64,000 nt of DNA from Pseudomonadota bacterium. GTDB taxonomy: Bacteria > Myxococcota_A > UBA796 > UBA9615. The notes below the pieces were generated by a model that was given only the letters and a program-made list of their open reading frames with translations, made no database searches and was not told where the DNA came from. The stretch is taken from NCBI GenBank assembly GCA_024229515.1, contig JAAESI010000112.1, positions 62,001-126,000 on the forward strand, read 5' to 3'. Position numbers and translations under genes: made by a program. Positions 21,014 through 29,213 of this stretch are shown here, piece after piece. Within the stretch, counting starts at the first letter, position 1. Every line of letters starts with the position of its first letter.

Positions 21014-21440
21014 CCCCCCCCAGCTCGCCAGCGATGGAGAGCCCGGGCACGTTGGTGCCGAACTCGGGGCCGACCTCGGGCAGGTCCACGCCGCGCCGCT
21101 CGGTGCCGAACACCAGTTCGATCGCGCCGGTCGGGCAGGCCTCGACGCAGGAGGCGTGACCGACGCAGTGGGAGGCGTTCACGAGCTGGGCCCGCCCGTC
21201 CAGGATCTGCAGCACGGCGTTCTCGGGGCAGGCCTTGATGCAGGAGCCCGAGGACATGCATCGGCTCGGGTCGACCCACGGCCGGATCGACAGCGGCTCC
21301 CGTCGTCCGGCGGGGGCGGCCCGCTCCATTTCGGCGCGGGCTTGCCGCTCTTCGCGTCGAAACGCCAGCCACGCGGGCAGGAGGAAGACGACGGCGATGG
21401 CGCCGATGGCGGTCAGGTACGGGAGCGCGGCAGCGGGCAT
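21014..21440 (-). CDS. Membrane-anchored 2x[4Fe-4S] ferredoxin domain (N-terminal part of the same gene)
   Basis: Starts at ATG 21440 with a membrane helix (LTAIGAIAVVFLLPAWLAF), then WVDPSRC. Two cluster motifs follow: CMSSGSCIKACP and CVGHASCVEACP. The frame then reads PGLSIAGELGG and, after the eight-G run, goes out of frame into low-complexity residues; the natural continuation is the FAD domain at 20111-21013. The full product would be about 440 residues: membrane anchor, ferredoxin, pyridine-nucleotide oxidoreductase. With the cytochrome-b-like gene 12 bases upstream it looks like a membrane electron-transfer unit. Whether the extra base is a sequencing error or a real disruption cannot be seen here. 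Confidence 0.8.
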
Positions 21441-21452
21441 GGGACCTCCGGA

Positions 21453-22130
21453 TCAGAGTTGGGCGAGCTGGGCGAGGCTCCCGCCGAACAGCACGGCGCT
21501 GGCCACATGGAGGGCGACGATGACGTACATCGCCCCGGCGATGGGACGGTGGAACAGGTGCCAGTAGCGGAACAGGCGTCGGGCCAGGCCGCTGATCTTC
21601 AGCGCGCGCTCGAGGCGAAGCTTCTCCTCGGCGGCAGTGTCGATCTCGGCGGGGGAGCCGAGCACGAGGACCTCGCGCAGGTCGGCGAGCCGAGCCTGGG
21701 CGGCATCCCAGCAGAGCTCCCGCCCACCGGAGGCGCGGGGAAGCAGGCCGTAGACGTAGCGGCCGAACCCTCCCGACAGCGCCACCGCGACCATGCACCA
21801 GAAGCCCACCGCGATGAGGCCGCGGGGCCACACCAGCAGCCCGCTGTGGAGGAGGATGCACAGGGGTCCTCCGACGCCGCAGACGATGTGGAAGTGGAGC
21901 CACGCCGACGTCGGTCCCAGCCAGCGGGCGCGGACCAGCACCTTGCGGAGGGTGTAGACGAGCATCGCCACCATGAGGGCGGTGCCGACCAGCCCCAGGA
22001 GCACGCCGAAGGAGCCGCCGGGGCCGAGCAGTCCGTGCAGCTCGTGGGTGGAGCGGTCGAGGCGGGGGAGGGTGTAGTAGGTCCGCCCGATCCACAGGGA
22101 GCCCAGGACGAGCGTGGTGATGGCGCCGCC
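21453..22130 (-). CDS. Cytochrome-b-like multi-helix membrane protein, 5' end missing
   Basis: About 220 recognisable residues with five or six hydrophobic helices and paired His typical of bis-haem helices: WLHFHIVCGVGG with a later LLHSG, and YWHLFHRPIAGAMY with VALHVASA. A cytoplasmic loop rich in charged residues lies between. Likely passes electrons between quinone or periplasmic partners and the ferredoxin/FAD protein encoded next. No credible start codon exists: the coding pattern begins near 22120 (GGAITTLVLGSLWIG) directly after a lipoprotein segment in another frame. The open frame continues to 22379, but that part is Ser/Arg low-complexity shadow. Confidence 0.6.
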   Translation of the reverse strand, partial: GGAITTLVLGSLWIGRTYYTLPRLDRSTHELHGLLGPGGSFGVLLGLVGTALMVAMLVYTLRKVLVRARWLGPTSAWLHFHIVCGVGGPLCILLHSGLLVWPRGLIAVGFWCMVAVALSGGFGRYVYGLLPRASGGRELCWDAAQARLADLREVLVLGSPAEIDTAAEEKLRLERALKISGLARRLFRYWHLFHRPIAGAMYVIVALHVASAVLFGGSLAQLAQL

Positions 22131-22518
22131 CGTCGACCCGGATGGTGAACCCGTCGACGGGGTGGGGATCGTCGTCCTCGCCCTGCTCCAGCTCGAACTC
22201 GAGCTCGCAGATGACGTCGTACTCGAGCTCGACCTCACCGACGACGGCGCCCGCGAGGATGTCCACGAGGAACTGCCCCTCGAAGTCGATCTCGGTCTCG
22301 GCCCCGCCGTCGCACGGCCTGAACTCGAGTTCGTGGAGCGCGCCCCAGGCTCCGTCGACCGTCTCGACCGCTCGCGCATCGGCGGCCAGCACGCCCTCGC
22401 TGCCGACGCTCAGTTCGGCGGTGAAGGCGTTGCCGCTGTCGGTGCCGGAGCCTCCGCCGGGCCCGCACGCGGGGAGCAGGAAGGTCAGCAGCATCGCCAG
22501 CGCGGCGGCCGGCCAGCC
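22126..22518 (-). CDS. Lipoprotein segment fused in frame to the regulator upstream; 3' end lost
   Basis: Continues the reading frame of the TIGR02147-type protein without a stop. A hydrophobic stretch with lipobox (AAALAMLLTFLLPAC) is followed by GPGGGSGTDSG and a roughly 100-residue acidic domain (VETVDGAWGALHELEFRPCDGG, DFEGQFLVDILAGAVVG, ELEFELEQGEDDD). TIGR02147 genes are often followed by a separate lipoprotein gene, so this could be that neighbour joined by loss of a stop. The domain ends abruptly at FTIRVDG near 22125, where the next gene's coding pattern begins in another frame. The nearest ATG leaves too short a signal sequence, so no independent start is evident. Confidence 0.45.
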
Positions 22519-23346
22519 GGTGACGGGGAAGAGCTGGAAGGCGAAGTGGTGGACCGCCTCGGAGCCGTCGCCGGCGCCATCGAGCTGGAGCACTTCCTGC
22601 CGGATCTCGTACAAGCGCTTCTTGAGGATCGCCACCTGCGCCTCGGTCAGGCGGAGCGTCACGCCTCCGACTTCGCGCTCCTCCAGCGGCATCGAGTCCA
22701 TCGCCTCTTCGGCCCGGTGGAGCATCTGCTGGTGGAACTTGCGCAGCGCCAGGGAGTGCAGCTCGGGACCCGTCGTCAGCAGGGCTTCGGACTGCTGCAG
22801 GCGTCCGGCCTCATCCCGGACCAGGAGGCCGAGTTCGAGCAGCACTTCGAGGGCCTGAGCCGCTTCGGACGGCCGCACGGCGGGACGCAGCTGCGAGGCG
22901 ATCCACTCCGGATCCTCCTCGAAGTCGTCGCGGGCCACGAGCTCGCGAATGGGCACGCAGTACCAGCGCGCGTAGTAGTCGTACTGGCTTCGGTCCAGCC
23001 GGCGGGTCTGCCGGTAGCGCGGCAGGGAGCTCAGCTCCTCGTACCACCGGGACCGCTGCTCCGTGGTGTGCGCCTGGTTCATCTTGACGAGGGCGACGAA
23101 GAACTTCGTCTCTTGCAGATCCAGCCCGAGCGCCTCCGCGAACCGACGGGCGGTGTCGTCGCTGAGGTTCCGATCGCCGTCGATGACGTGCTTGAGGTAG
23201 CTGGGCGAGCCCATGCCCGCCCGCCGCGAGAACCACCGGTACGAGTACTTCTTGGACGTCGCCTTCATGGCTTGCCAGCGCTCGTGGAGGAAGATGCGGT
23301 AGTCATCAAAATCGTACACATCAGGGTAGTCGTGAGTACGTCTCAC
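22519..23346 (-). CDS. TIGR02147-family (DUF4423) putative regulator
   Basis: About 276 residues. The N-terminus matches the family closely: DVYDFDDYRIFLHERWQAMK, then SYRWFSRRAGMGSPSYLKHVIDGDRNLS, a helix-turn-helix-like segment, and FFVALVKMNQAHT. The C-terminal family motif HHFAFQLFPVT is intact at about 22519. These proteins are thought to be regulators, often beside lipoproteins. I chose GTG 23346 because the 24 residues from the alternative ATG 23418 do not resemble the family. The GTG sits inside an inverted repeat (23332-23346). The protein continues without a stop into a hydrophobic lipobox segment, so it may be membrane-tethered or artefactually joined. Confidence 0.75.
23332..23346. 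promoter_or_regulatory. Inverted repeat over the regulator start codon
   Basis: GTGAG-TACGT-CTCAC, a perfect 5-bp dyad with 5-base centre covering the presumed GTG start of the TIGR02147-type gene. Placement at the start of a putative regulator gene suggests an autoregulatory operator; unproven. Confidence 0.3.
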
Positions 23347-23411
23347 AGGAGTCACCGTAGGGTTGTGGGTGGAGTGTCGACCACTGCATTGTGCCAAGGG
23401 CCCGAGGTTTG

Positions 23412-23429
23412 TGTACACCCGTGAGTACA
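23412..23429. promoter_or_regulatory. Inverted repeat TGTAC-N8-GTACA upstream of the regulator
   Basis: TGTAC and GTACA arms separated by 8 bases in the gap between the Smr gene and the regulator gene. It shares the 8-mer GTGAGTAC with the repeat at 23332, so the two may be operator copies about 89 bases apart. Confidence 0.3.
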
Positions 23430-23436
23430 GCTGGGC

Positions 23437-23736
23437 TCAGTCGCCATCCACCTTGAGGTGCGCGATGGTCGCGCCCCAGGCTCCCCGGTCCCCCGCCATC
23501 TCGAAGCGCTCCACGCGGGGATCCCGCTCGAGCACCTTGTGTACGCCCTTGCGCAGGGCGCCGGTGCCCTTGCCGTGCACGATGCGCACCCGGGTGAAGC
23601 CGGCAGCCAACGCCTCGGTCAGGTACTCGGGGATCAGCGAGCCGATCTCGTTGGGGCGGAACCAATGCAGGTCGAGCACGTCCGTGATCGGGACCTCGAT
23701 GGTCTCCGGCGGCTCCCAGTACTCCTCGTCCGTCAT
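23437..23736 (-). CDS. Small Smr-domain protein
   Basis: 99 residues, essentially one Smr domain: LDLHWFRPNEIGSLIPEYL and VRIVHGKGTGALRKGVHKVL, the H-G-K-G-T-G-xLR signature. Stand-alone Smr proteins have nuclease or nucleic-acid-binding activity linked to MutS2-type functions or ribosome rescue. The ATG at 23736 is preferred over the one at 23751 because it overlaps the upstream stop as ATGA, the pattern used throughout this operon. Cytoplasmic. Last clearly coupled gene of the dap operon. Confidence 0.85.
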   Translation of the reverse strand: MTDEEYWEPPETIEVPITDVLDLHWFRPNEIGSLIPEYLTEALAAGFTRVRIVHGKGTGALRKGVHKVLERDPRVERFEMAGDRGAWGATIAHLKVDGD

Positions 23737-24278
23737 GGTCCCCCCGGGCACAGGACGGAGAGCTCGATCGCGCCGAGGGGGTCGCGGCTCCCCTCCTCGC
23801 CCGAGGGCCTCGCGGTGGCGCTGTCGTCGGCGTACATCGCCGCCCCGCCGGCCGCGATCAGCCGATCGGCCAGGGGAGCCAGGTTCTCACAGGTGGCGGG
23901 GGTCATCGCGGCGGGGTCCGCCAGGAGTACGACCAGGGAGTCGGCGTGCGCCTCCAGGAGAACGATCGCTTCCTCCCAGCCCTCCGCGGTCAACTCGTCG
24001 AAGCGCTCCACCAGGGCGGTGTCGGCGAACACCGAATCGCCCGTCGGCCCCACCGCGAGGCGCAGCGCCTCCTTCGGCAGGGGCGGAGCGGCCTCGGGCA
24101 TCGGCGGGAGCGCGATGCGCCGCCACGTGACGATCGCCGAGTAGGGGTACGGGGCCGCCTCGGGGTGGGTGGGGGCGGGGTACCGGCGGATGCAGCCGCC
24201 GATGGTCGCGGCCGCGCCGGCGACGAGCAGGAGCACCACCGTGAGGGTGAGCCGAACGCGCTCGTCCCTGCTGCTCAC
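23733..24278 (-). CDS. Lipoprotein, unknown, in the dap operon
   Basis: 181 residues from GTG 24278, which overlaps the dapB stop as GTGA. Hydrophobic signal with lipobox (LLLVAGAAATIGGC), then a Pro-rich stretch and a mixed domain with LPKEALRLAVGPTGDSVF and LLEAHADSLVVLLADPAAMTP. The latter resembles the C-terminal OmpA-type or periplasmic helical-strand arrangement, but I do not assign a family. Its position between dapB and the Smr gene, overlapping both, suggests co-expression with lysine/diaminopimelate synthesis; a cell-wall role is only a guess. Confidence 0.65.
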   Translation of the reverse strand: MSSRDERVRLTLTVVLLLVAGAAATIGGCIRRYPAPTHPEAAPYPYSAIVTWRRIALPPMPEAAPPLPKEALRLAVGPTGDSVFADTALVERFDELTAEGWEEAIVLLEAHADSLVVLLADPAAMTPATCENLAPLADRLIAAGGAAMYADDSATARPSGEEGSRDPLGAIELSVLCPGGP

Positions 24279-24961
24279 AGCCCCAGGACGTCGTTCATGG
24301 AGTACAGCCCGGGCTTCCGATCGGCCGCCAACAGCCAGCGCGCGGCGCGAACGCCTCCGCGGGCGAAGGTGTCTCGGTCCCACGCTCGGTGGGTCAGCTC
24401 CAGCCGCTCGCCGTGGCCGACGAGGTAGACGGTGTGCTCGCCCACGACGTCGCCGCCGCGCAGCGTCTGCACGCCGATCTCGGCATCGGTGCGTGCGCCC
24501 GTCTCCCCCACCCGGGAGGGGACGGCGCGATCCCGCCCGCCCGCGGCGTCCACGAGCAGCCACGCGGTGCCGGACGGAGCGTCGACCTTCTTGCGGTGAT
24601 GCATCTCCAGCACTTCGATGTCCCAGCCCTCGCCGAGGCTCGCGGCGGCCTGTTCGACGAGGCGGCGCAGGACGGCGATGCCGGTGCCGGTGTTGGCGGC
24701 CTGCACCACGGGAACCCGCTTGGACAGCTGCCGAAGGTGCTCCTGAAGCTCCCCGGTCAGGCCGGTGGTGCCGATCACCAGGGGGCGGGGATGCTCCGCC
24801 AGCTGCTCCAGCAGCGGGCCGGTCCAGTCGGGGTGGCTGTAGTCGATGACCACGTCCGCCTCCGCGGCGCGGTCGGCGAGGTCGAGGCCGTCCGCCTCAC
24901 CGACGAGGCGGAGCACGGCGGTGCCCATGCGGCCGTCGCCGCTGACGAGGACCCGAGCCAC
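24275..24961 (-). CDS. dapB: 4-hydroxy-tetrahydrodipicolinate reductase
   Basis: 228 residues. NAD(P)H-dependent reduction of the DapA product in the diaminopimelate/lysine pathway. The N-terminal Rossmann motif is VSGDGRMG (usually GAxGRMG). Catalytic and substrate-binding segment EMHHRKKVDAPSGTA is near residues 132-146, and the C-terminal DRDTFARGGVRAARWL is diagnostic. GTG start, 4 bases after the dapA stop. Slightly short for the family (about 240-270). Cytoplasmic. Confidence 0.95.
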   Translation of the reverse strand: MARVLVSGDGRMGTAVLRLVGEADGLDLADRAAEADVVIDYSHPDWTGPLLEQLAEHPRPLVIGTTGLTGELQEHLRQLSKRVPVVQAANTGTGIAVLRRLVEQAAASLGEGWDIEVLEMHHRKKVDAPSGTAWLLVDAAGGRDRAVPSRVGETGARTDAEIGVQTLRGGDVVGEHTVYLVGHGERLELTHRAWDRDTFARGGVRAARWLLAADRKPGLYSMNDVLGL

Positions 24962-24965
24962 GTCG

Positions 24966-25955
24966 CTAGCCTTCGAGCTTGGCGTTGGAGCTCATCTCGA
25001 CCGTGCGCGCCTCGGTGACGTCCCGGTCGGGGAGGTCCGAGGGGCCCAGGCTCGACCGCGGGCCCGCTTCCCGGTTGGGCCGGAGCCCCGCGTCCACGAG
25101 CGCACGCTCGACCACCTCGGCGGCGCCTTCGGTCAGCGGCGACAGCGGCAGCCGCAGCTCCGCCGAGGGGATGATCGCCAGCCACGCCGCGGCCGTCTTG
25201 ACCGGGATCGGGTTGCTCTCGACGAACATCGCGTGCATCACCGGCTGCAGCCGCAGATGAAGCTCAACGCTGCGGTCCAGCTTCTTCCACTCGGTCGCGT
25301 CGAACATCTCCACCATCGCGGCGGGGAGGATGTTGCTGATCACGGAGATGACCCCGTCGCCGCCGGCGGCGAGGAACGGCATCACAGTGAAGTCGTCCCC
25401 GCTCATCATCGCGAACTCGGGGCCCACGAGGGCGCGGATCGCGGCCGCCCGTTCCAGGGAGCCGGTCGCTTCCTTGATGGCGACGATGCGCTCGTGCTTG
25501 GCCAACTCCGCGACCGTGGCCGGGAGCATGTCCACGGCGGTGCGGCCGGGCACGTTGTAGAGGCAGATGGGGAGCCGCGTGTTCTCGGCGACCGTGAGGA
25601 AGTGGGAGATCAGCCCCGCCTGGGTGGGCTTGTTGTACGCCGGGGTGACCACCAGCAGCGCGTCGGCGCCGGCCTTCTCCGCGGCCTGCGCCTGGGCCAC
25701 CGCACCGTGGGTCGAACGAGCGCCCACGCCGGCGATGACGGGCACTCGGCCGAGCACCTCGTCGACGACCTGCTCGACCACGTACGCACACTCGTCGTCC
25801 GTCAGGGTCGCCCCTTCGCCGGTGCTGCCGCAGGCGACGATCCCGTGGATCCCGCCCTCGATCTGCTTGCGGACGAGCAGCCGGAGTCCGCCGGCGTCGA
25901 CGTTCCCCTCCTGCATCGGCGTCACGATCGCCGTCATCACTCCGCGGAACTTCAT
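24966..25955 (-). CDS. dapA: 4-hydroxy-tetrahydrodipicolinate synthase with C-terminal extension
   Basis: Condenses pyruvate with aspartate semialdehyde, the committed step of the diaminopimelate pathway. TIM-barrel features: GSTGEGATL, YNVPGRT with the catalytic Tyr, IKEATGS with the Schiff-base Lys, and the family's GVISVISN. ATG 25955 overlaps the dapF stop as ATGA and has a GGAGGAG upstream. 329 residues against the usual 290-300: the last 38 or so (from RPNREAGPRSSLG) form a hydrophilic tail of unknown purpose, possibly a peptide for protein contact. Confidence 0.96.
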   Translation of the reverse strand: MKFRGVMTAIVTPMQEGNVDAGGLRLLVRKQIEGGIHGIVACGSTGEGATLTDDECAYVVEQVVDEVLGRVPVIAGVGARSTHGAVAQAQAAEKAGADALLVVTPAYNKPTQAGLISHFLTVAENTRLPICLYNVPGRTAVDMLPATVAELAKHERIVAIKEATGSLERAAAIRALVGPEFAMMSGDDFTVMPFLAAGGDGVISVISNILPAAMVEMFDATEWKKLDRSVELHLRLQPVMHAMFVESNPIPVKTAAAWLAIIPSAELRLPLSPLTEGAAEVVERALVDAGLRPNREAGPRSSLGPSDLPDRDVTEARTVEMSSNAKLEG

Positions 25956-26704
25956 CCCTGTCTCCTCCACTGCCCCCGAAACACGGTCACGGCGGGTCCC
26001 TGCAACTGCACCTTGGCGGCTGCGTCGCGCGGCAAGTGTACCTTCAGGCGTCCACCCGGGACGTGGACGTCGATCACCTCTCCGGAGACCCGTCCCGTGC
26101 GCACCGCGGCAACGGCTGCCGCGCACGCGCCGCTCCCGCAGGCCTGGGTCTCTCCGACGCCCCGCTCCCACACGCGCATGCGCAGGCTTCCGTCATCCTG
26201 AACGACGACCTGCTCGACGTTGGTGCGGTCGGGGAAGGTCGGGTGGGTCTCCAGGCGGGGCCCAAGGCTCATCAGGTCGACGTCGGTGAAGACGACGAAG
26301 TGGGGGTTGCCCATGTCGATCCGGAAGCCGTCCACGCCGTCGACCGTGATCGGTTCGTCGTCCATCATCTGGGGGACCGCGATCTCGACTCGGACCTCGT
26401 CGCCGACGCGCTCGGCGGCCACGGGTCCGGCTGCGGTCTGCACCGGGGCGCCGTCGGTCCAGGCGCCGTCCTCGACCAGCCGCTGCACGACGCACCGCAG
26501 GCCGTTGCCGCACATCTCCGCCACCGAGCCGTCGGCGTTCCAGACGGTCATCGAAGCAGGCTCGCGGCCGACCACGAGCACGCCGTCGGCGCCCACGCCG
26601 GTGCGGCGGTCGCAGATCGGAATCGCATCGGTGGGGGAGGCCCCGGGGGGCAGGTCGGTCCGGTACACGACGACGAAGTCGTTGCCGGCTCCGTGCATCT
26701 TCAC
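25952..26704 (-). CDS. dapF: Diaminopimelate epimerase
   Basis: Interconverts LL- and meso-diaminopimelate for lysine and peptidoglycan. 250 residues. N-terminal KMHGAGNDFVV, then MCGNGLRC and TQACGSGACAAA, the two Cys motifs that supply the proton-exchange pair, and a second-lobe MGNPHFVVF. The start codon is GTG 26704 (V/M-K-M-H). It lies 19 bases downstream of the beta-barrel gene on the same strand and overlaps dapA, so dapF-dapA-dapB form one translationally coupled block. Confidence 0.96.
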   Translation of the reverse strand: MKMHGAGNDFVVVYRTDLPPGASPTDAIPICDRRTGVGADGVLVVGREPASMTVWNADGSVAEMCGNGLRCVVQRLVEDGAWTDGAPVQTAAGPVAAERVGDEVRVEIAVPQMMDDEPITVDGVDGFRIDMGNPHFVVFTDVDLMSLGPRLETHPTFPDRTNVEQVVVQDDGSLRMRVWERGVGETQACGSGACAAAVAAVRTGRVSGEVIDVHVPGGRLKVHLPRDAAAKVQLQGPAVTVFRGQWRRQG

Positions 26705-26723
26705 GAAGTCGACGGGGTCGATC

Positions 26724-28088
26724 TCAGAACCTCACGAGCGCCGTGATCTCGCCGCCGAACGTGAACGCTCGGTAGTCGCCGTAGACCGGGCCCGGGAAGA
26801 AGAAGCCGGCGGTGGCGCCGACCTCGAACGCTTCGAACAGCGTGTAGCTGGCGCCCAGGTCGATCTCGGCGCCGTAGAAGTTGGGCTCGTCCTCACCGAA
26901 CGCGGCGGGCACGACCGGGAACGCCAGCACCGCCGACAGGCCGGCCTTTAGGTCGTCCCGGATGTCCACGTGGAACCGAGGGCGCAGGTAGAAGGCGTTG
27001 CTCACGCCCCCGCCGCTGACCGCGCGGGACAGGTCCTGGTTGCCGTTCTCTTCGTCGGCGAACTCGCCGATGGCGAAGGTCGGCATCGTCTCTTCGAACA
27101 TCATCAGGGCGACGTTGTGGTCCCGGTCGAACCGCATCGTGTGCCACTCGTTGTCCGTCGGGTCCTTGTCGCCGGTGGCGAGGCCGACCTCGAGGCCAGC
27201 GTCGATCGGGTTGATCTCGAGGCCCACCCGCAGCACGCCGCCGCCCGAGAGGAGCTTCAGGTCGTCGATGCCGATGTCGGTGGTGGTCGCCTTGCCCCAC
27301 AGGATCATCGCCTCCAGCTCCGCCGTGATGGGGCCGAGCTGGGTCGCGCCGTACAGGTCGGCGTGCAGCACATTGAACTTGTTGCTGGGCTGGCGGGTCC
27401 AGCGCACGTAGGCGCCGATCTGGTGGACCTCGCCGAGGTAGCCGCCCGACAGCAGCAGGGAGCTGGTGTCGTCGTTGCGGTTGATGAAGCCCTCGGCGCG
27501 GGTGTCGAACGCCAGGTTGATGCGGACCGGGTCCAGGGCCGAGGTGCTGACCTGGATGCGGTCGACGGTGTCGCCCCAGTCGCAGGTCTCGCAGCTGCCG
27601 TCGTTGGCGAGCAGGCCCATGCCCCAGTGGCTGCCCATGCGGCCGACCTTGATGTCGACGTACGGCGTGTAGATCTCAGCCCACGCCCGGCGCAGGAACA
27701 GCGACTCGGCGTAGTCGTCGCCCGGGACCACCGACGCCGACAGGGGCAGCGGCTCGTCGAACGCGTCGCCGTTTTCCTGGGTGGCACCCGCGGCGGCCTG
27801 GATCTGCGGGTTGGTGCCGAACTTCAGCGCGTCGAACACGTCCAACTGCACGAACACGTGGACGTTGTTGTTGATGCGGAGGTGCGGCTGCAGGAGCATT
27901 TTGTGCTCCATGTAGGTCCGCAGTCCCTCGGCGGTCTCGTCCTCGCGGTCGAGGCTGAGGGAGTCGAACATCTTCGCCTGGAAGCGGTAGTAGCCGTCCA
28001 AGCGGAACTCCACCGCCGAGGCGGCCGTAGGAGTCAGCAGGATCCCGAGCAACAAGAAGGCCGGGAAAGCTCGCATAGCAGGTCGCAT
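26724..28088 (-). CDS. Outer-membrane beta-barrel protein
   Basis: 454 residues from ATG 28088; an ATG at 28076 is also possible. Signal peptide AFPAFLLLGILLTPTAASA, then alternating amphipathic strands typical of a porin-like barrel (VEFRLDGYYRFQAKMFDSL, IKVGRMGSHWGMGLLAND) ending in ALVRF, with terminal Phe as expected for BAM-assembled barrels. A CETC pair near residue 165 may form a disulfide. Substrate unknown. It precedes dapF by 19 bases, so it probably heads the operon, an unusual neighbour for dap genes. Confidence 0.75.
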   Translation of the reverse strand: MRPAMRAFPAFLLLGILLTPTAASAVEFRLDGYYRFQAKMFDSLSLDREDETAEGLRTYMEHKMLLQPHLRINNNVHVFVQLDVFDALKFGTNPQIQAAAGATQENGDAFDEPLPLSASVVPGDDYAESLFLRRAWAEIYTPYVDIKVGRMGSHWGMGLLANDGSCETCDWGDTVDRIQVSTSALDPVRINLAFDTRAEGFINRNDDTSSLLLSGGYLGEVHQIGAYVRWTRQPSNKFNVLHADLYGATQLGPITAELEAMILWGKATTTDIGIDDLKLLSGGGVLRVGLEINPIDAGLEVGLATGDKDPTDNEWHTMRFDRDHNVALMMFEETMPTFAIGEFADEENGNQDLSRAVSGGGVSNAFYLRPRFHVDIRDDLKAGLSAVLAFPVVPAAFGEDEPNFYGAEIDLGASYTLFEAFEVGATAGFFFPGPVYGDYRAFTFGGEITALVRF

Positions 28089-28202
28089 GAACGGTCCCAA
28101 AAAGGGGGGCGGGCGGCGAAGCCGGCAGGTAGTACCACCCCGGTTGCGGCACGTCAAAGCTCCAGCGCACTGGTACATTCCCCGCCTTCCGGAGAAAACT
28201 CG

Positions 28203-29204
28203 ATGCCCGGCACCCACGGCCTGACCCTCACCGCCCACATCCGCAATACCCAATCGCTGCACCCCGAGGCGCGGGGCGAGCTGTCGGCGCTGCTGACCCA
28301 GGTTGGCGTCGCGGGGAAGATGATCTCCAGCAAGGTCAACATGGCGGGCCTGCTCGGGGTGCTCGGCAGCACCGGCAAGATCAACGTTCAGGGCGAGATC
28401 GTGCAGAAGCTGGACGAGATGGCCGAGGACGTCATGCAGGACATCGTCGGCGGCTCCGGCCTCGTCTGCGCGATGCTCAGCGAGGAGCGCAAGGACATCC
28501 TCGAGATCGAGACGGGCGGCCGCTACGTCATCGCTTACGACCCGCTCGACGGCAGCTCCAACATCGACGCCAACGTCAGCATCGGGACCATCTTCAGCAT
28601 CTTCAGGAAGCTCAGCCCCGGCACGGAAGTGACCCGCGCGGACACGATGCAGAAGGGCTGCGAGCAGGTCGCCGCCGGCTACATCCTCTACGGAAGCTCG
28701 ACGGTGTTCGTGTACACCGCCGGCGAGGGCGTGCACGGCTTCACGCTGGACCCGTCGGTCGGCGAGTACATCCTCAGCCACCCGGACATCCGGCTCGACG
28801 GCAAGTGCAAGTGCTTCAGCATCAACCAGTGTAACGCCCCCTACTGGGACGCCTGGGTGCACGACTGGATCGCCCGGGTGATGGAGCGGAACGACGCCGA
28901 CAAGCGGCGCATCAGCGGCCGGCACATCGGCTCGCTCGTGGCCGACTTCCACCGCAACCTCATCTACGGCGGCGTCTTCGCCTACCCGACGGACGCGCGG
29001 TCGCCCAAGGGCAAGCTCCGGCTGATGTACGAGGCGAGCCCGCTGGCCTTCATCGCCGAGCAGGCGGGCGGCTACGCCAGCGATGGGCGCATCTCGATCC
29101 TGGATCTGGAGCCCGAGGAGCTGCACCACCGGACCGGCCTGATCATCGGGAACCGACCCGAGGTCGAGCTTGCGGAGGACTGTGTGGGACGCGCGTCTAT
29201 ATAG
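28203..29204 (+). CDS. fbp: Class I fructose-1,6-bisphosphatase
   Basis: Hydrolyses fructose-1,6-bisphosphate to fructose-6-phosphate in gluconeogenesis. 333 residues, cytoplasmic. Metal-binding and catalytic core YDPLDGSSNIDANVSIGTIF near residue 115 and substrate-binding GGVFAYPTD and LRLMYEASPLAFIAEQAGG near the C-terminus are diagnostic of the class I family. ATG 28203 follows a GGAG. Ends 9 bases before the kinase gene. The 114-base divergent gap to the beta-barrel gene shows no clear promoter to me. Confidence 0.97.
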   Translation: MPGTHGLTLTAHIRNTQSLHPEARGELSALLTQVGVAGKMISSKVNMAGLLGVLGSTGKINVQGEIVQKLDEMAEDVMQDIVGGSGLVCAMLSEERKDILEIETGGRYVIAYDPLDGSSNIDANVSIGTIFSIFRKLSPGTEVTRADTMQKGCEQVAAGYILYGSSTVFVYTAGEGVHGFTLDPSVGEYILSHPDIRLDGKCKCFSINQCNAPYWDAWVHDWIARVMERNDADKRRISGRHIGSLVADFHRNLIYGGVFAYPTDARSPKGKLRLMYEASPLAFIAEQAGGYASDGRISILDLEPEELHHRTGLIIGNRPEVELAEDCVGRASI

Positions 29205-29213
29205 TCCTAGGTG

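Noticed and set aside
28090..28098. AACGGTCCC shared by the intergenic regions at 28090 and 50295 as a common operator
   Set aside because: Nine bases at two sites is weak in 70% GC DNA, and only one site has a dyad.
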